A DNA stretch of 64,000 bases. Source: Nymphaea colorata. Taxonomy: Eukaryota > Streptophyta > Magnoliopsida > Nymphaeales > Nymphaeaceae. The notes beneath the pieces were generated by a model. It was given only the letters and a program-made list of their open reading frames with translations. It ran no database searches and was not told the origin of the DNA. The DNA lies in NCBI RefSeq assembly GCF_008831285.2, contig NC_045140.1, positions 7,002,505 to 7,066,504 of the forward strand, given 5' to 3'. Position 1 is the stretch's first letter. Every line of letters starts with the position of its first letter. Below are positions 13,901 to 25,305 of the stretch, piece by piece. Both the position numbers and the translations under genes were made by a program.

Positions 13901-14354
13901 GGGCAGAAGGGGCGATGGACGGTGGCGGGGTGACGGGTAGGGCGTGCGACGGCGGGACGGGAATTGGTGGTGGAGGAGGAGGAGGGGGACGGGAGCGGAG
14001 GAGGGAAGGGTGGAGAATACCGCGGACGGGAAGGAGGAAGTAGAACTTTTTGTCGCCGATCTGGAGTAGGTCCTGGGAGTCGAGCTTGACGGGTGGGTTG
14101 CCGGGGAGGTGGAGGACTCCCTCGACGAGGCACCCATTCTTGCCGATAACGTCAAGAGCGAAGCGGCGGCGCTGGAAGTCGTAGAAGATGCGGGCGTGGT
14201 GGCGGGAGATGTTCATGCCGCCGCCAAGACTGGTGAGGTCGACGTCGACGACCGATTTCTTGCTGTTGCGTCCGAGGACGATGGAGTAGGTCTGCATGTA
14301 GTACTCGAAGTCCTCCCCCTGCAGCTTTGCGAACCCTGCCTCCACATCCCCCAT
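7846..14354 (-). CDS. FHA2: FHA2-type forkhead-associated domain protein, 3 exons
   Basis: A nuclear phospho-threonine-binding FHA protein of the plant FHA2/Fhl1-like group. Exons: 14354-13721, 8942-8782 and 8055-7846, giving about 334 residues against about 320 for the Arabidopsis protein as I recall it. The start is the ATG of MGDVEAGFAKLQGEDFEYYM. The FHA domain spans about residues 24-110, with GRN at 28-30, SRHH at 50-53 and GKNG at 71-74, the conserved FHA core. A Pro/Ser/Gly-rich linker follows (about 115-212), then a conserved C-terminal block from KDVVSSVAIVLSDLCGPGEW to VSLVSLLS. Splice phases agree: TTAG|gttggt joins to AG (Glu), and CATGCTGAG|gttagt joins to CTTATT. Intron 1 is 4,778 bp and intron 2 is 726 bp. 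The exon 1 donor is the weakest junction; the linker may extend slightly differently. Confidence 0.92.
9155..9290. repeat. Inverted repeat, 16-bp perfect arms
   Basis: TAGTTGCACAGCATCT at 9155-9170 and its exact reverse complement at 9275-9290, with weaker nested symmetry around the GTTACTTC / GAAGTAAC words inside. Probably a small MITE remnant inside FHA2 intron 1. Confidence 0.6.
10847..10935. repeat. (AT)n followed by (GTAT)n microsatellite
   Basis: About 30 AT dinucleotides (10847-10906) run directly into about 7 GTAT tetranucleotides (10907-10935). Several Tyr/Ile-rich open frames over it are artefacts. Confidence 0.95.
10996..11042 (-). repeat. Copy 1 of a dispersed GGGTATGGG / CTATGTCACATAGG repeat
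   Basis: Read on the minus strand, CCTATGTCACATAGG is followed by GGTGCAAATGCGGGTATGGGTGTGG. The same order of words occurs at 50989-51055 and 62783-62830. Confidence 0.55.
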
Positions 14355-17300
14355 CTCTCTCCTCTTCCCTCCTTCCTTCTCCCCCCTCGTCCCTTCCCCA
14401 AATTTATGCCTCCTCTCTCATACAGAGGGAGGGACGGAGAGAGTCTCAATGCTTAGAAATGACGATGAAAGCAAACAAGGAAAATGGAACTGCAAATTTA
14501 ATGGAATCATTGGAGACTGTAAGATTTCATTCATACCAAAATACATTGTGAAAAACGGTTCTTGGGATTTAAAGGAATCATTATGCGATGTCAGATTTAA
14601 ATTTTTTGAGACAATTTTTTGCTCTGAAGCTGCCCTCGGGAATCATCTTCAAATCAAAAGAAAAAAAAACTAATAGTTGAAAATATGTACCTCTAATTTG
14701 ATAGCCTTTAATTTGGTTAAAGATTATACCGGAAAAAAAGCCTTGCCCAGATGACGTTTTCATAATAAAAAAGAACAAAAACAATTGAGAAAATAAACAA
14801 AATGTGGGATGAAGAAAATTCTGGTACGATCAAAATTGGTTTTTGTTGTTGTTCCAGTGAGTAAGTTAGAAGATTGTATTTGTAACCCTGACCTGTATGG
14901 GATTGCTCAAGTGTTTATTTGGGTGCATCCATATTACAGAGTTCCAGAAGAGGAAATCCAACTTAGGTATTAAAACTTGAAGGAGTACCCAGTAAGAAGA
15001 ACATTAAGCATTTGAGATGTGATTCTTAGAACACATATTTCAGGAGCACCATGTTTCTTTTCCGTTCGGAAGTCGCACTGTGGCGAGCCAGGCTGCTGTG
15101 GACAATTGCCCACACCAGCCTACATAAGTTGTTTTATATTCACATATATATACTTCATTAGTTTTTACTTTTTTATATATGAGTGCCCTTAAATTTATTT
15201 TGAAATTTAAAATAACAATACCCATTAGCTTGGCTCCGCCTACGATTTATTCCTAAAAAATGGTAATGTATGATATTTACAGGAGATGTTGTAACAACAA
15301 TTAGTCAACAAAGCATAACAAAGAACAAGAACATCCCCAGTAGACTTTAACGCATTCTCTTCTTGCTATCAAGGATTACATTATTCAGGGATGGCATGAT
15401 GAAGGTTATCTTGTTATGAAGCTGGACTCATTAAGGAAGGGCGAGGATAGAGTGGAATGGTATTTTCTAAGAACAACTCTCCTGCACTTAAATTTTTTCT
15501 AAAGACTGGGTGAGTTGTGTCTTGGAGCTGGAATTTGGGCGATGGTAATCAAATGAATTTCTGATTTGATAATTGGGGATGAGCATTCTTTTGGGATGAG
15601 CATTCTTTTTAGACATAACAGACATCATGATCACTTTCTGAGATGGAATGTGCGAGACATGCTGCTGACTTTCAGAAACAGTGACTTACCTCCTTCTAGT
15701 TCATGCTAGATTTCCATTGTGGTAGTTTGGTGCCCAGTGGTGAGGGTGTATATATATAATATATTTATTTTATATACATATAAATATATGTGTTCATAAT
15801 ATATATAATTTTAGCTTATTTCTGTTATTTCTTTTTGCTTTTGTTATTATACATAAAAAAAGGGACAAGAAGAAGAAAAATATTTTGAACAAAGAACACG
15901 ATTGGGGTGTGTGTCGGAACTCCACCAGCACCAACACTAGCACCAGCGTCGTGTCGACGGGAGTGCGGCCCCTTTTTTTAACAGTCCATGGAAAGTGTGG
16001 CCCCTGTTTTGAAGAGTCTTTGTGACATAGAGTGAGTCTAACTTAACTTCTCTTTCAGGAACGGCTTCGAAAAGAAGAGTAGGGCAGAGGTAGACTTGGT
16101 TTGCGCCTCTCAGATCACTCCCTTGGCTAGTCTGCTGAGGAATTTGCAGGTTATACCATTAGCCAGATTACGTCTCTAAACCAAAGATTGTGCTTCATCT
16201 TGAGTCTTACTGTGTGGAGGAACATGATAAAGAAAAAGTTATTAAATCTGGTAAAATGGAAGGAATGGGAGTCTTTTCGAGTTGGGCAGTGGGCAGGAAT
16301 GCTGTCTGTCGAGAGTTCTCCTCCATTCCTGTATACTCTGCAAAGTGGTGTCTTCTTAGTTCCCTCTTTCTTTGGTTTTTTTGGATGATCTCCGTCGCCT
16401 TTAGTAGGCTCTCTTAAGGGCATCCTCCATTTGTTTGATTTCTTCATTCACGAATTCTTTGATTAATAAAAGGGTGTCTAAGTCATGGCTTTTTATTTCA
16501 TTTTCTCTATTCAACTCGAGTTTTTGTCTCTCTTGTTAGGCGGGATGCAACAGTTGCTGTATTTTGGCTCTCATATGACCGCAGTTATTGGTGGGATACA
16601 ACGGTCAATATTTTTTTGTCATGAATACTTTTTCCCATGCTGTATCAAACAGATGAGAGATTACCATCGACAGATGTCAGTGTAAATCACACATGGATGA
16701 ACTATTTCTGGTCCATAGACTTTTCATCCGTGAAATGAAAATCAATGAATTTCTATCCTTGGGGTGTTTGCCTGTGTCATTCAAACGACCCCTAAAAGGG
16801 TGTAGTACAGGCTTTCTTTCCCACGTATTTTATTTAGAAGGTTCTCAATGCTTCTTTTCCTCAGCTTTCTTTCCTGTCCAAATAGGAAAAGGAGCCCTTC
16901 CACAATCATTCTCCTGCACACGCCAACCTTGTCACTTTTGCTCGGCCACATACCCAAATGATGTTGGCAGATATATGATATATAAAATTGGCAAATTCCT
17001 ATTTTATATAAACAATTTCAATTATTTATGGATCAATTTATAAATAAAAAACAGAAAATTGTTTGTTACAGACTAGCACGTGCAAATTGGCCAAATAGTA
17101 ACCTATACAACTTGATTTCTTGCACCTTCTCTCGTTTAGATATGAGTGAGTGTGAGTGTGTGTGTGTGTGTTTCTTCAACTTGTTTAACATAGTTGATAT
17201 CAACTAATATAGTTGAAGGTTGATTAGCTTGATAATCTAAATGGATTAGATATATTCCATTACGGAAATGGTCTTGAATGTGTTTAGTTATACTTGGTAA

Positions 17301-18299
17301 AGAGATTCGGATTTGATTGCTAATCGGCTTTGAATTTGGTATTTAGTTTTGTAACTGAATCTGAATCTAATATTTAATAAGGATCAGACAAAGATCTGAC
17401 CAATTATATATAAACCTCAGATCTTATGCTAGTCGGGTTTCTAATTTGGTTTTAAAAAACAAAGTTTGATTCCGAGTCTAAATCTGAATCCAATTAAATC
17501 GAATTGTAAAAAGTGAATCCAACCAATCGGAACTGCAGCAGGCGTCTCTCAATTGCACATACAGTTCAAACAGTTGCAGAAAAGTTAGAAGCAAAATCCG
17601 GAGAACGAGTCAATTTTTTTTTTTTATTAGAATATCTCTTCTTGTCTGATTTGCACTTTCGCCGCCTTTACCGCAACTAATTTTCTTTGAACAAAACCTG
17701 TCATAAATAAGCTCAGGTGCAGTCGTATTGATCCGGAAATTGGTACTTCCACAGCTTCCAGTTCCATGTTCAGAGAGCTAAAAAAGCATTCCCCAAGGAA
17801 AGCAAACTCAACTTCCATGGCCATTTCTCACCGCAACCATGAAACTTGCATCAGATCCTTGAACTCGAGCTCTGCCATTGGATCAACTGCTTGAGGTTGA
17901 GACTTTAAAGCTGGTCAAATCTCTAGAGCCCGCAGGATCTCTGGCATGAGGCTGAGGGAAAAGAAATAAAATTTAAGTTTCAGGGTCGTGGGAGGCATGC
18001 ACTTGCCCCAACACCGACTCCCATTTCAAAACCCCTCTCCGTTTGCATTTTCCGCGGAGAGCCACCAAGCCAAAGATTTCAAAACACACCCCCAAGCAAT
18101 AAAATAAAGTACGCATCTTCGCCGGCCTTCTTCTTCGCATAGACTGGTCTTTTCCACTTTTCCCTCTCACCGAAATAACATCTTCCTTTGCTCATCTCTC
18201 TCACTGCAGGGCTTTCTGGTTTCTACTCACCTCTCCCATTAATTCACTCATTATTTCTTCACGAGCTTCCTCTCATTTCCTCAGCGGATCTCTCTACCC
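14355..18299. other. Intergenic region between divergent FHA2 and protease genes
   Basis: About 4 kb holding both upstream regions. The FHA2 leader (about 14355-14450) is pyrimidine-rich on the coding strand. No coding sequence is recognised. At about 15060-15245 is a repeat-like piece with a gcccttaaattt / ctccgcc ending that resembles the AT-rich family at 25100 and 29512. A TA-rich tract lies at 15751-15815, a short (TG)n at about 17150-17171, and an AT-rich stretch full of 'gaatctgaatc' words at 17280-17520. Open frames at 16188-16447 and 16693-17043 look like chance. Confidence 0.5.
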
Positions 18300-18367
18300 A
18301 TGAATGCCCCCTGCCCATAAATGACGTCCCCAGATGTTGTAACGGGAACATAGTCCCAATGGCTTAG
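18300..18367 (+). promoter_or_regulatory. Cluster of three short upstream ORFs
   Basis: Just upstream of the protease start are three tiny ATG frames: 18300-18320 (MNAPCP), 18321-18353 (MTSPDVVTGT) and 18359-18367 (MA). The first stop TAA is followed at once by the second ATG, and all end before the main ATG at 18435. If this is transcribed leader, the main frame would need reinitiation or leaky scanning. The transcription start is not known, so the leader assignment is inference. Confidence 0.45.
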
Positions 18368-18434
18368 GAGATACTTTTGGGGTCCAAGCGTAAGAAAAAG
18401 AAGTCGGTTGCTCCCCTTTTGGCGGAACTCCAGA

Positions 18435-21400
18435 ATGGGTATGCACCGTTTGTGTTTTTGTTCTGGTGTTGGGAAGTCAGAGAGGATGAAAGGCAGCATT
18501 TTCTGTAGCAAAGGACCAGCAATGGCGAATGTTTGTGGGGGGACGGGGTTCTTCATACACAGGGCTCTACTGCTAACAACCCACAGCAACCTTCCGTCTG
18601 TCTCGGCTGCAGAGGGTGTGGATATCCAACTGCAGTGCCAGAGTTCTGCCAAGCTGATGCCTCATAGGTTAGTTCCATTAAGACTTTACCTCCATCCTGG
18701 TCCTTGTTATATCCTCTCCGTCTTGGTATCGTTCATTGATTTTGGTAGGTGCAACTGGAACATATGATGGCATTAGGTTGGTGGAGTTGGTTCATTGTGA
18801 ATTAAAATTTAAAGAGATACTGAATCTGTAAGCAGGATGCTGTGACACATAAATTGGTCGTTTTTATTATCTAAAGTCAGCCTTTACTGAACAGAAATCT
18901 TGGGACATGAATATTTCTAATTTTTCTTTTCTTCCTCTGTTGAATGACATAAAATGGTTACAGGAGCGTTTGTCTTTCTTACATTCAACAACCTATGGCG
19001 TTTGAGGCCTTCTTCTCCCTTTTCATATTTCCCACAGGCGGAAATTAGATTTATGGGTGGTTAAGATGAATTGCTATGCATTCCTCATACAAAATATAGG
19101 GTTCTAGTTTAATGTATGCAATTTGGTTACCCTCCATTGACATTTACTTATGTGGAATGCTGAGCACCAGCTGTCAAATTTGGCAACCGATGCTCGTGGT
19201 GTCCGGTTAACCATTTTCTTACAGAAATGGTTTATAAGATGAATAAAAGAAACATTTCAGTTGCAATGGAACTGTCCCTGTATAACGCCAGAGTTGCTAC
19301 GAAAAACAAAAAAACATAAGAGATAAAAGTATATCTTTTGATCCTTTTAAAAGGTTCCTTTAAATATTCATTTAGCTGGCCTTTTTGTTAGTCCTTTAAA
19401 GATTGTTTTGTTAAAGCCTCATTTAGTTGATCTTCACTGAATGCTGATGAGATGTAAGGTGATTTCCTTTGTGCAGCTAAGTAAACCATTCATCGACTAT
19501 GAACTCGTGCATTTGAAATGCTGGGTTTCAACTCTAGGTCCAGAAGCATTATACTTGAACATATTTAAAGGTGCCCAAATGCTGATCTGTTCTACTGACT
19601 ACTGAGAAAAACATATTTTCTGCCGATAATGCCTCTATCAGCTTCCAGATATAAAGTATTTCCCATTCCTCTCTACATGTTCTTTTTTCTTTTTCCTTTT
19701 CCATCTTAAAGGCTGGGTGTTATTGGTGTTGCACACTATTTTTTCTTATTCTGATGTTTTAATCTGAAGAGTGTGTTTCAACCAGATGCTGCGAGCCTGG
19801 TGGAGTTCTCATCATGACTCCAATTGCCAGTCTCAATGCTGCTTTTCAAAGTTCTCATCCAAGAACACAACCTATGTTGGTTTTGCTGCTAGATGTTCTT
19901 GGTAAAGGTCGGAAAATTCTTTTGCAAAACTCCTATGACTCTTTAATGCTTACTAGGTAGTAAATCCTCTGACGTTATCAAATTTCAAGAGACTTTTCTC
20001 TTGCACATTCAATTTGATTCAATAAATGAAAAAAAGGGACTACAACTCCCCGAAGTACTTTGACTGTGTAAATATGGATATTTTTTTCCTTTTCCATCTT
20101 TTCTTGCAATAATTGGTCACTTCTTCTTATCTACTTCTCTGCAATATTGGGTTTTATATTATAAGCTTTCTCCTTATGTTCTTGTAATGATTCTGCAGAT
20201 TTTTTATTACCAGTTCCGTTCTCGATTTGACAGTGGTTGGATTTGATATCATGGAAACCTGTAGCATGAGCCATGTCCAGCAGCCTCATCATTTGAAGAC
20301 ATGTTCTCATCCATGCCTTGAATTGGGCAGTATGGTTTACCTCCTAGGTCGTACAAACAAGAAGGATTTAACAGTTGGTGATGGGAAGGTGGTGATTGCA
20401 ACTGACAATCTGATAAAAATAGCTACCGATGGAGTAAAATGGACTCCTGGATCTGCTGGTTTTGATGCCCAGGGAAACCTGGCTTTCATGGTCTGCGATC
20501 CAATGAAGCTAGCTTCATCTCCAGCCACAAGATCTTCGTCAACGGCCTCATCAACCTCGTCCATGAAGGACCATTCCACACAATTTGGCATTCCCATTCC
20601 AATCATATGTCAGTGGCTGAACCAACATTGGGAGGGCACCTTGGATGAGCTTAGCAAGCCCAGGTTGCCACTCATACATTTGGTGTCTACAGGACAAAAG
20701 AGTGAACCTTCAAGTGCTTCTTTCACCCGTCGTAGAATTTTTAAATCGGAGGAGGAAGTTGATACTCTGTCTTCTCACATTTGTTCTAAGCATGTAAATC
20801 ACCATGCATCAAGTGGATTAGCCACTTCTACAGCACGTGGAGAACGAACCCGTGCAGTTCATAAGCAGGGCATCCCAACGCCAGTGATTTACGAGTCCCC
20901 AATGTTGGCCGCAGGTTGTATTAGTAAAACTGAAAATCCTCAGGTTCAGATCTCAGATATCAACTTTCCACACAAGAATTCGGAAGCTGTAGTCCTTCCA
21001 CTTTTGATCAGAGGGAGATCAACCCAAGCAAGCATTCCTAGACAGTTGATCACAAGCCATCATGATGGCAATCATGCAGAGGAAGTTGCATCTGACTGCC
21101 GATCAAACATGGTTGAAAAACCATTATCAGAGGCTACATTTTCTGCCTTGGATGCAGAGGCAGATGTTTCCAACATTAATTTTGTGAATGATGCCCAAAG
21201 TGAAGTCCAATCAAGTTCTCCTGGGGAGTTTTCAGCACAACATAAGATACGTATCAGGTTTCATGATGAATATACAAGTGATGCTGAGACAATGTATTCA
21301 GCTGAGACAATGGAGAGCAGAAATTACAGCAGCCCAAGGGAGGTGAAGTTGCCTCAAGTTCGCCGGAGCCAGAGCTGTGGGAGTCATGGCCGCTGGAGTA

Positions 21401-21609
21401 ATGACCGAAGGAAATCTTTTTCCAGCCATGGGCTAACTGTGGAGAGGCAGCAGAGCCTATTATCCGGAAGGAAATTCTCTTCTAGCAGGACACATGATTT
21501 CTTTAGCCCAACCGTTTCTTCCATCATGAAGAAGAGGAACAATGCTGAGCAGCAGAAAAGCAGAGCGCGATCTGGTGGTGCTCAGCTGTCTCCAAGATGG
21601 ATGTTTTAA
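18435..21609 (+). CDS. Trypsin-like (PA-clan) serine protease-domain protein, 2 exons
   Basis: Exons 18435-18667 and 20199-21609 give 547 residues. The junction is phase 2: CATAG|gttagt joins to ctgcag|A, producing PHR-FFITSSVLDLTVVGFD without a break. The protease core is at the N terminus. His50 lies in LLLTTHSNLPS, Asp87 in SSVLDLTVVG and Ser163 in TPGSAGFDAQG, which fit the triad order and spacing of trypsin-like peptidases of the plant and bacterial 'trypsin family' type. The FF....LD(L/F)TVV sequence before the Asp is typical of these. After about residue 240 the protein becomes a Ser/Arg-rich, low-complexity tail of about 300 residues (SPRE, RRSQSCGSHGR, a basic end), probably disordered and phosphorylated. 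No signal peptide is evident. The start is the first ATG after an in-frame TAA at 18390. The physiological substrate is unknown to me. Confidence 0.8.
19786..19956 (+). other. Possible cassette exon in the protease intron
   Basis: A 171-nt segment bounded by accag| on the left and |gtagta on the right. Read in the phase handed on by exon 1 it is open throughout (57 codons, starting R-CCEPGGVLIMTPIASL and containing MLVLLLDVLGKG), and it restores the same phase for exon 2. Inclusion would put 57 residues between the catalytic His and Asp. Direct joining of the flanking exons reproduces the family's usual sequence, so this is an optional or chance exon. Confidence 0.35.
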
Positions 21610-23461
21610 GATGTTGCTTCATAGGTGAAATAGAAATCAAATTAATCATTAACATACACACTGTACATCCTGAGAATGTCAACTGTTTATGGTTCATGGC
21701 TATTAATTCAAGGCTTGATATGTTAAATACCAGTCAGATGACTGTGAGTAGAAAGATCACTTCTTGTTGACGATTTTATTCGAACAGCACAGATATGGTG
21801 GTGGGTTTGTGCTCATCTTGGACGTAGAGTGGTCGTCTTCTGTTCTTCCCTGAATGAATGGACCATGATTCAAAATTGATAACATACATATAGGAGGGTA
21901 TAGTTTATTTATCTTAATTCTTAATGTACCAAATTTATTTGAGTCTGATTTCTTATGTAATTAGATTATCTAAACCAGAAGTTTTTGCATCCCTACACAA
22001 AGTAAAGCATCATTAAAGCAATATATTAATATAACTGAATCGTTCTACAGTTTCCTATCCCATTTCTCTGTAATTTCCTCCTCAAACTGTAGTCTGTATA
22101 CCTAACTTTAAATCTTCCGTTATTCTAATTTCGTAAAAGATGTAATGAAACAACAAGGTCAGCTACAATTGTACTGGCATCTTGTGAACTTTTGCAAAAT
22201 TTCTGACATCCGGTGTTCAATATTTACCCGACAGATGCAACTAGACAGATGTAAAAAAAAAAAAAAAATGTGAAGTTATAGACAGCCAAATCGAAACATA
22301 TATTGTAGCCAAAAAAACTCTCCTTTTTCAACTTTTTTTGGAAAAAAGGTCAAAAATGATTTTTTTTTGTTGAGTTGTTTTCACCTTTTTATCGTATTTT
22401 TCCCATTATTTTCCTTTAAAGTTTAATACTTAAATTTTTTAACTTCATAACTAAATCATCATTTTATCAAGTTATTTTTTTTATGTTTTCTTGTTAGTTT
22501 CTCATTTATTTTTCCTTTTCTTAATTTTTAAAATCTTTCTTTTCCAAAAAACGGCCCAATTTTTGCTAAGAATTTCATGAGATGTGCAGTTTTGCTAAAA
22601 AATACTCCAGAAAAACCTTGTCGTTTTGTGAACAATATTTATCATTATGGTTTCGATCACACAGAGTTCTTGTTGAAAATGTACTCCAAGTTGGGAAATT
22701 GGATGATTTCAAAGTGCGCTCCTTCTTCATTAGATAAATAATGTCCAAGATTTTTGTAATCTGGTTGGAACTCCAAACCTTTTCCAACAAGCTGGAGTCG
22801 AATTGTGGGGATTGCTGGAATACTTCCTATCAAATGTTCATAGAATTTTCTTATGCAACCAGTCATTCCATCCAAGTTATGTGGCTGTCAATCTCTTGCT
22901 TTTGCTTATGCGTGTTGCTCATGCATGCTATGATCCTCGGTCGAGGGAATATCCTTGGGGTCAAGTCTTGACCAAGTTGGGCTGCGAGTCGGGCCGAGTC
23001 AAGGGTGAGCTGGGTCAACCTTGACTCATGGCCAGGTTTTTGAGTGATTCGAACTGACTCGAGCGATTCCCAAGCCAATCCGAAATAATGAAACTCAACA
23101 CACTTGAACTAACAAAAACAAACTAACGAAAGTTAAATAGAATCCAACTGCCACTGTAAATTTAAGGAGTAACCACAAGTTGATTTTACGAAAGATACTT
23201 CTCATATATCAGCAAGCACTAAGATGTGGAAAATAAGCCTTCTTTTTCTCAACAAGACACTGATGTTAGTGAGAGACCATACTGTAGGTTGGCTTGCTGC
23301 AAGCTAGCCTGTACCCATAGTTGGCTGGGTCCAATAGGTCTGGGTCCATGTCCAACCAGGCATGATCCAAATCTTGCTGGAACTTCTCCTTTACCTTTTC
23401 TAGCTTGATTTATGCTGAACACATAATAAGGGAATCCAAACCAAATCATTGCCTGACTAGC
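21610..23461. other. Intergenic, AT-rich
   Basis: Holds the 3' flank of the protease gene (first few hundred bases), T-rich tracts (22270-22560) and unassignable sequence. The 22950-23090 stretch contains GACTCG/GAGTC-rich words that recur loosely at 26740-27110 and 43500-43980, suggesting old repeat DNA. No gene recognised. Confidence 0.4.
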
Positions 23462-23655
23462 AAGGACGGAGCCAAAGTAGGGCCCAATTGGGCCTTGGCC
23501 CAATCTCACTTTTTTTTTTAAAAAAAATTATATGTAAATTTTATAAAATTTCACTTGTTCTATATAAAAATGTTTAAAAATAATATTTCGGTTCTAATCA
23601 AAATTTAGAAATTTTAATTTGATCCCTCTCATAAAAAATTTCTAGCCCTGCTAAC
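23462..23655 (-). repeat. AT-rich dispersed repeat, copy 1 (minus)
   Basis: Reverse orientation relative to the copies at 25100-25305 and 29512-29695. Shared features are a GGGCC-rich end, a long A/T tract, an 'aatattattttt'-like core, 'ttatataaaata' and a 'ctagaaatttt' end. Confidence 0.55.
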
Positions 23656-24844
23656 TAGGGCTTAAGCGTTAGGGCTTAAGCGTTAGGATCCACCAGGCAT
23701 GGCCAGACCTTAGCCTGTGACTAAAAGGCGAACTCGGTCAAAGGGTCCATGACACAACCTGGAAGAACATACATGTTTACAGATCCTGACCCATATTCCT
23801 CATCTAAGTCCCTTAAGTTAAATTTTATTAAATCCTAAAAGAAACATATAATGATGATAATATATGAACTTTACATTTTCAATGAACCAACATAAGCTGG
23901 CTTTGGTCGGCAGCAACCCACCTGCACTCATGAGCCCAGTTCGGCTCAATGTTCACTGGATTGGCTCGAGCTCAGTCCGATACTGTGAAGGTGGGTCTGA
24001 GTTTGTTTAGGCCAGGGCCCAGCACATTTGCAACCCAACTAATTAGTTAAAGAAAAGGAAGTTTTTTTTATCTTGAAAGAACTCAAATGTCAATAACCTA
24101 ACTTGCTGAACTTGGGGGTTTTCTGACAATAGTAATACACTTTTATTGTCGCATGAATCTACCCTAGAAAATAATGCACATTTTTTGAATATTATAACAC
24201 ACTGTTCTATAAATCTATCACATTTTATTGAGCAAGTCGCAAGTCACGAGACAATAACAATATGTTACTATTACCAAACGCTCTTCAAGTCTACGCAAAA
24301 TAAGGTCGAGGTGGACCAAGTTTTCAACCACTTAGACCACAGCTCTCAGTTATTCTCCAATGAGTCCGAACCAGAAAATCCGTTACTCCTGAGCTCTCTT
24401 TGCGGATCAAAATTTGTATCGGCCACGGATCAAAGACCTGCAACTACATAACCTATTTGTTCCCTTCACTAATTAAACAATCACAAATACAATTAATTAA
24501 CTCTAAAACTAATCATCATCACAAACTTTTGAAAGGGTTCTCAACTTTCACAAGGAATATTTGAAAAGTACAAGTTCATCTTTGTGCAATAGACAAAGCA
24601 AACACACATTTTAACTCTCAATAGCTGTAAAGGGCTTAGCATCAATCCTTGTAAAGCATCAAGGTTCATCTTTGAGGATGTCAGTTCAAAAGTGAAGCTC
24701 ATGGAAGGCAGAAGAATCACAGGCAAAAGAGGAAATTCCTCAGAGTGGGTATCTGACCAAAGTTTTCCAGTTGTATTAGGGTTTTGAAAAGCTTAAATAT
24801 TAAGTCAGCTGCATCCTCATGAAATTAATGAAACATAGCTTCAA

Positions 24845-24965
24845 AAGGGTTTGGCACACTGGCTTGGGCCAATGACGGGTAGGCAGCCGGTCACTGGTTC
24901 GAGTAACATGGGCATCAACTTCACCATGGCAATGATGCAGACAAATGTATTAGTTAATACTCATT
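24845..24965 (+). mobile_element. tRNA-derived SINE, copy 1
   Basis: Contains a box A-like TTGGCACACTGGCTTGGGCC at 24851 and a box B-like GGTTCGAGTAAC at 24896, about 35 bp apart, as in pol III promoters of plant tRNA-derived SINEs. It does not fold as a tRNA. A degenerate relative lies at 56625-56720. The 3' limit and target duplications were not determined. Confidence 0.55.
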
Positions 24966-24977
24966 GGCGTTGCAAAG

Positions 24978-25081
24978 CCAGAAAATTCCGACTAAGGGTG
25001 CCCTTACTTTTAAATTACAAATTTAAGGGCCAGAAAATTCCGACTAAGGGTGCCCTTAGTTTTAAATTACAAATTTAAGGG
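24978..25081 (+). repeat. 52-bp tandem duplication
   Basis: Two adjacent 52-bp units beginning CCAGAAAATTCCGACTAAGG, at 24978 and 25030, differing at one base by eye. Each unit carries a CCCTTA...TAAGGG inverted motif. Confidence 0.85.
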
Positions 25082-25099
25082 ATAGTCGTATGTAAAAAA

Positions 25100-25305
25100 A
25101 AAGGTGCCACAGTGCAGAGCTAGAAATTTTTCATGAGGGGGTCCAAATTAAAGTTTCTAAATTTTTGACTAAGGGCGAAATATTATTTTTCAAAAATTTT
25201 ATATAAAATAAATAAAATTTTTTAAATTTACATGTATTTTTTTTTTTTTTTTAAATTGAGGTGGGGTCAGGCCCATGCAGGCCCTACCTTGCCTCCGCCC
25301 CTGGT
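25100..25305 (+). repeat. AT-rich dispersed repeat, copy 2
   Basis: From about gagctagaaattttt through an AT-rich core to GGCCCTACCTTGCCTCCGCC. Clearly related to 29512-29695, which ends GGCCCTACCTTGACTCCGCC, and to the reversed copy at 23462-23655. Confidence 0.65.

Noticed and set aside
13625-14456. Several long frames on both strands opposite or beside FHA2 exon 1
   Set aside because: Shadow frames of a GC-rich exon; only the FHA frame matches a family.
24845-24965. A tRNA gene
   Set aside because: Box A- and box B-like motifs exist, but no cloverleaf (acceptor or anticodon stem) can be formed; a SINE fits better.
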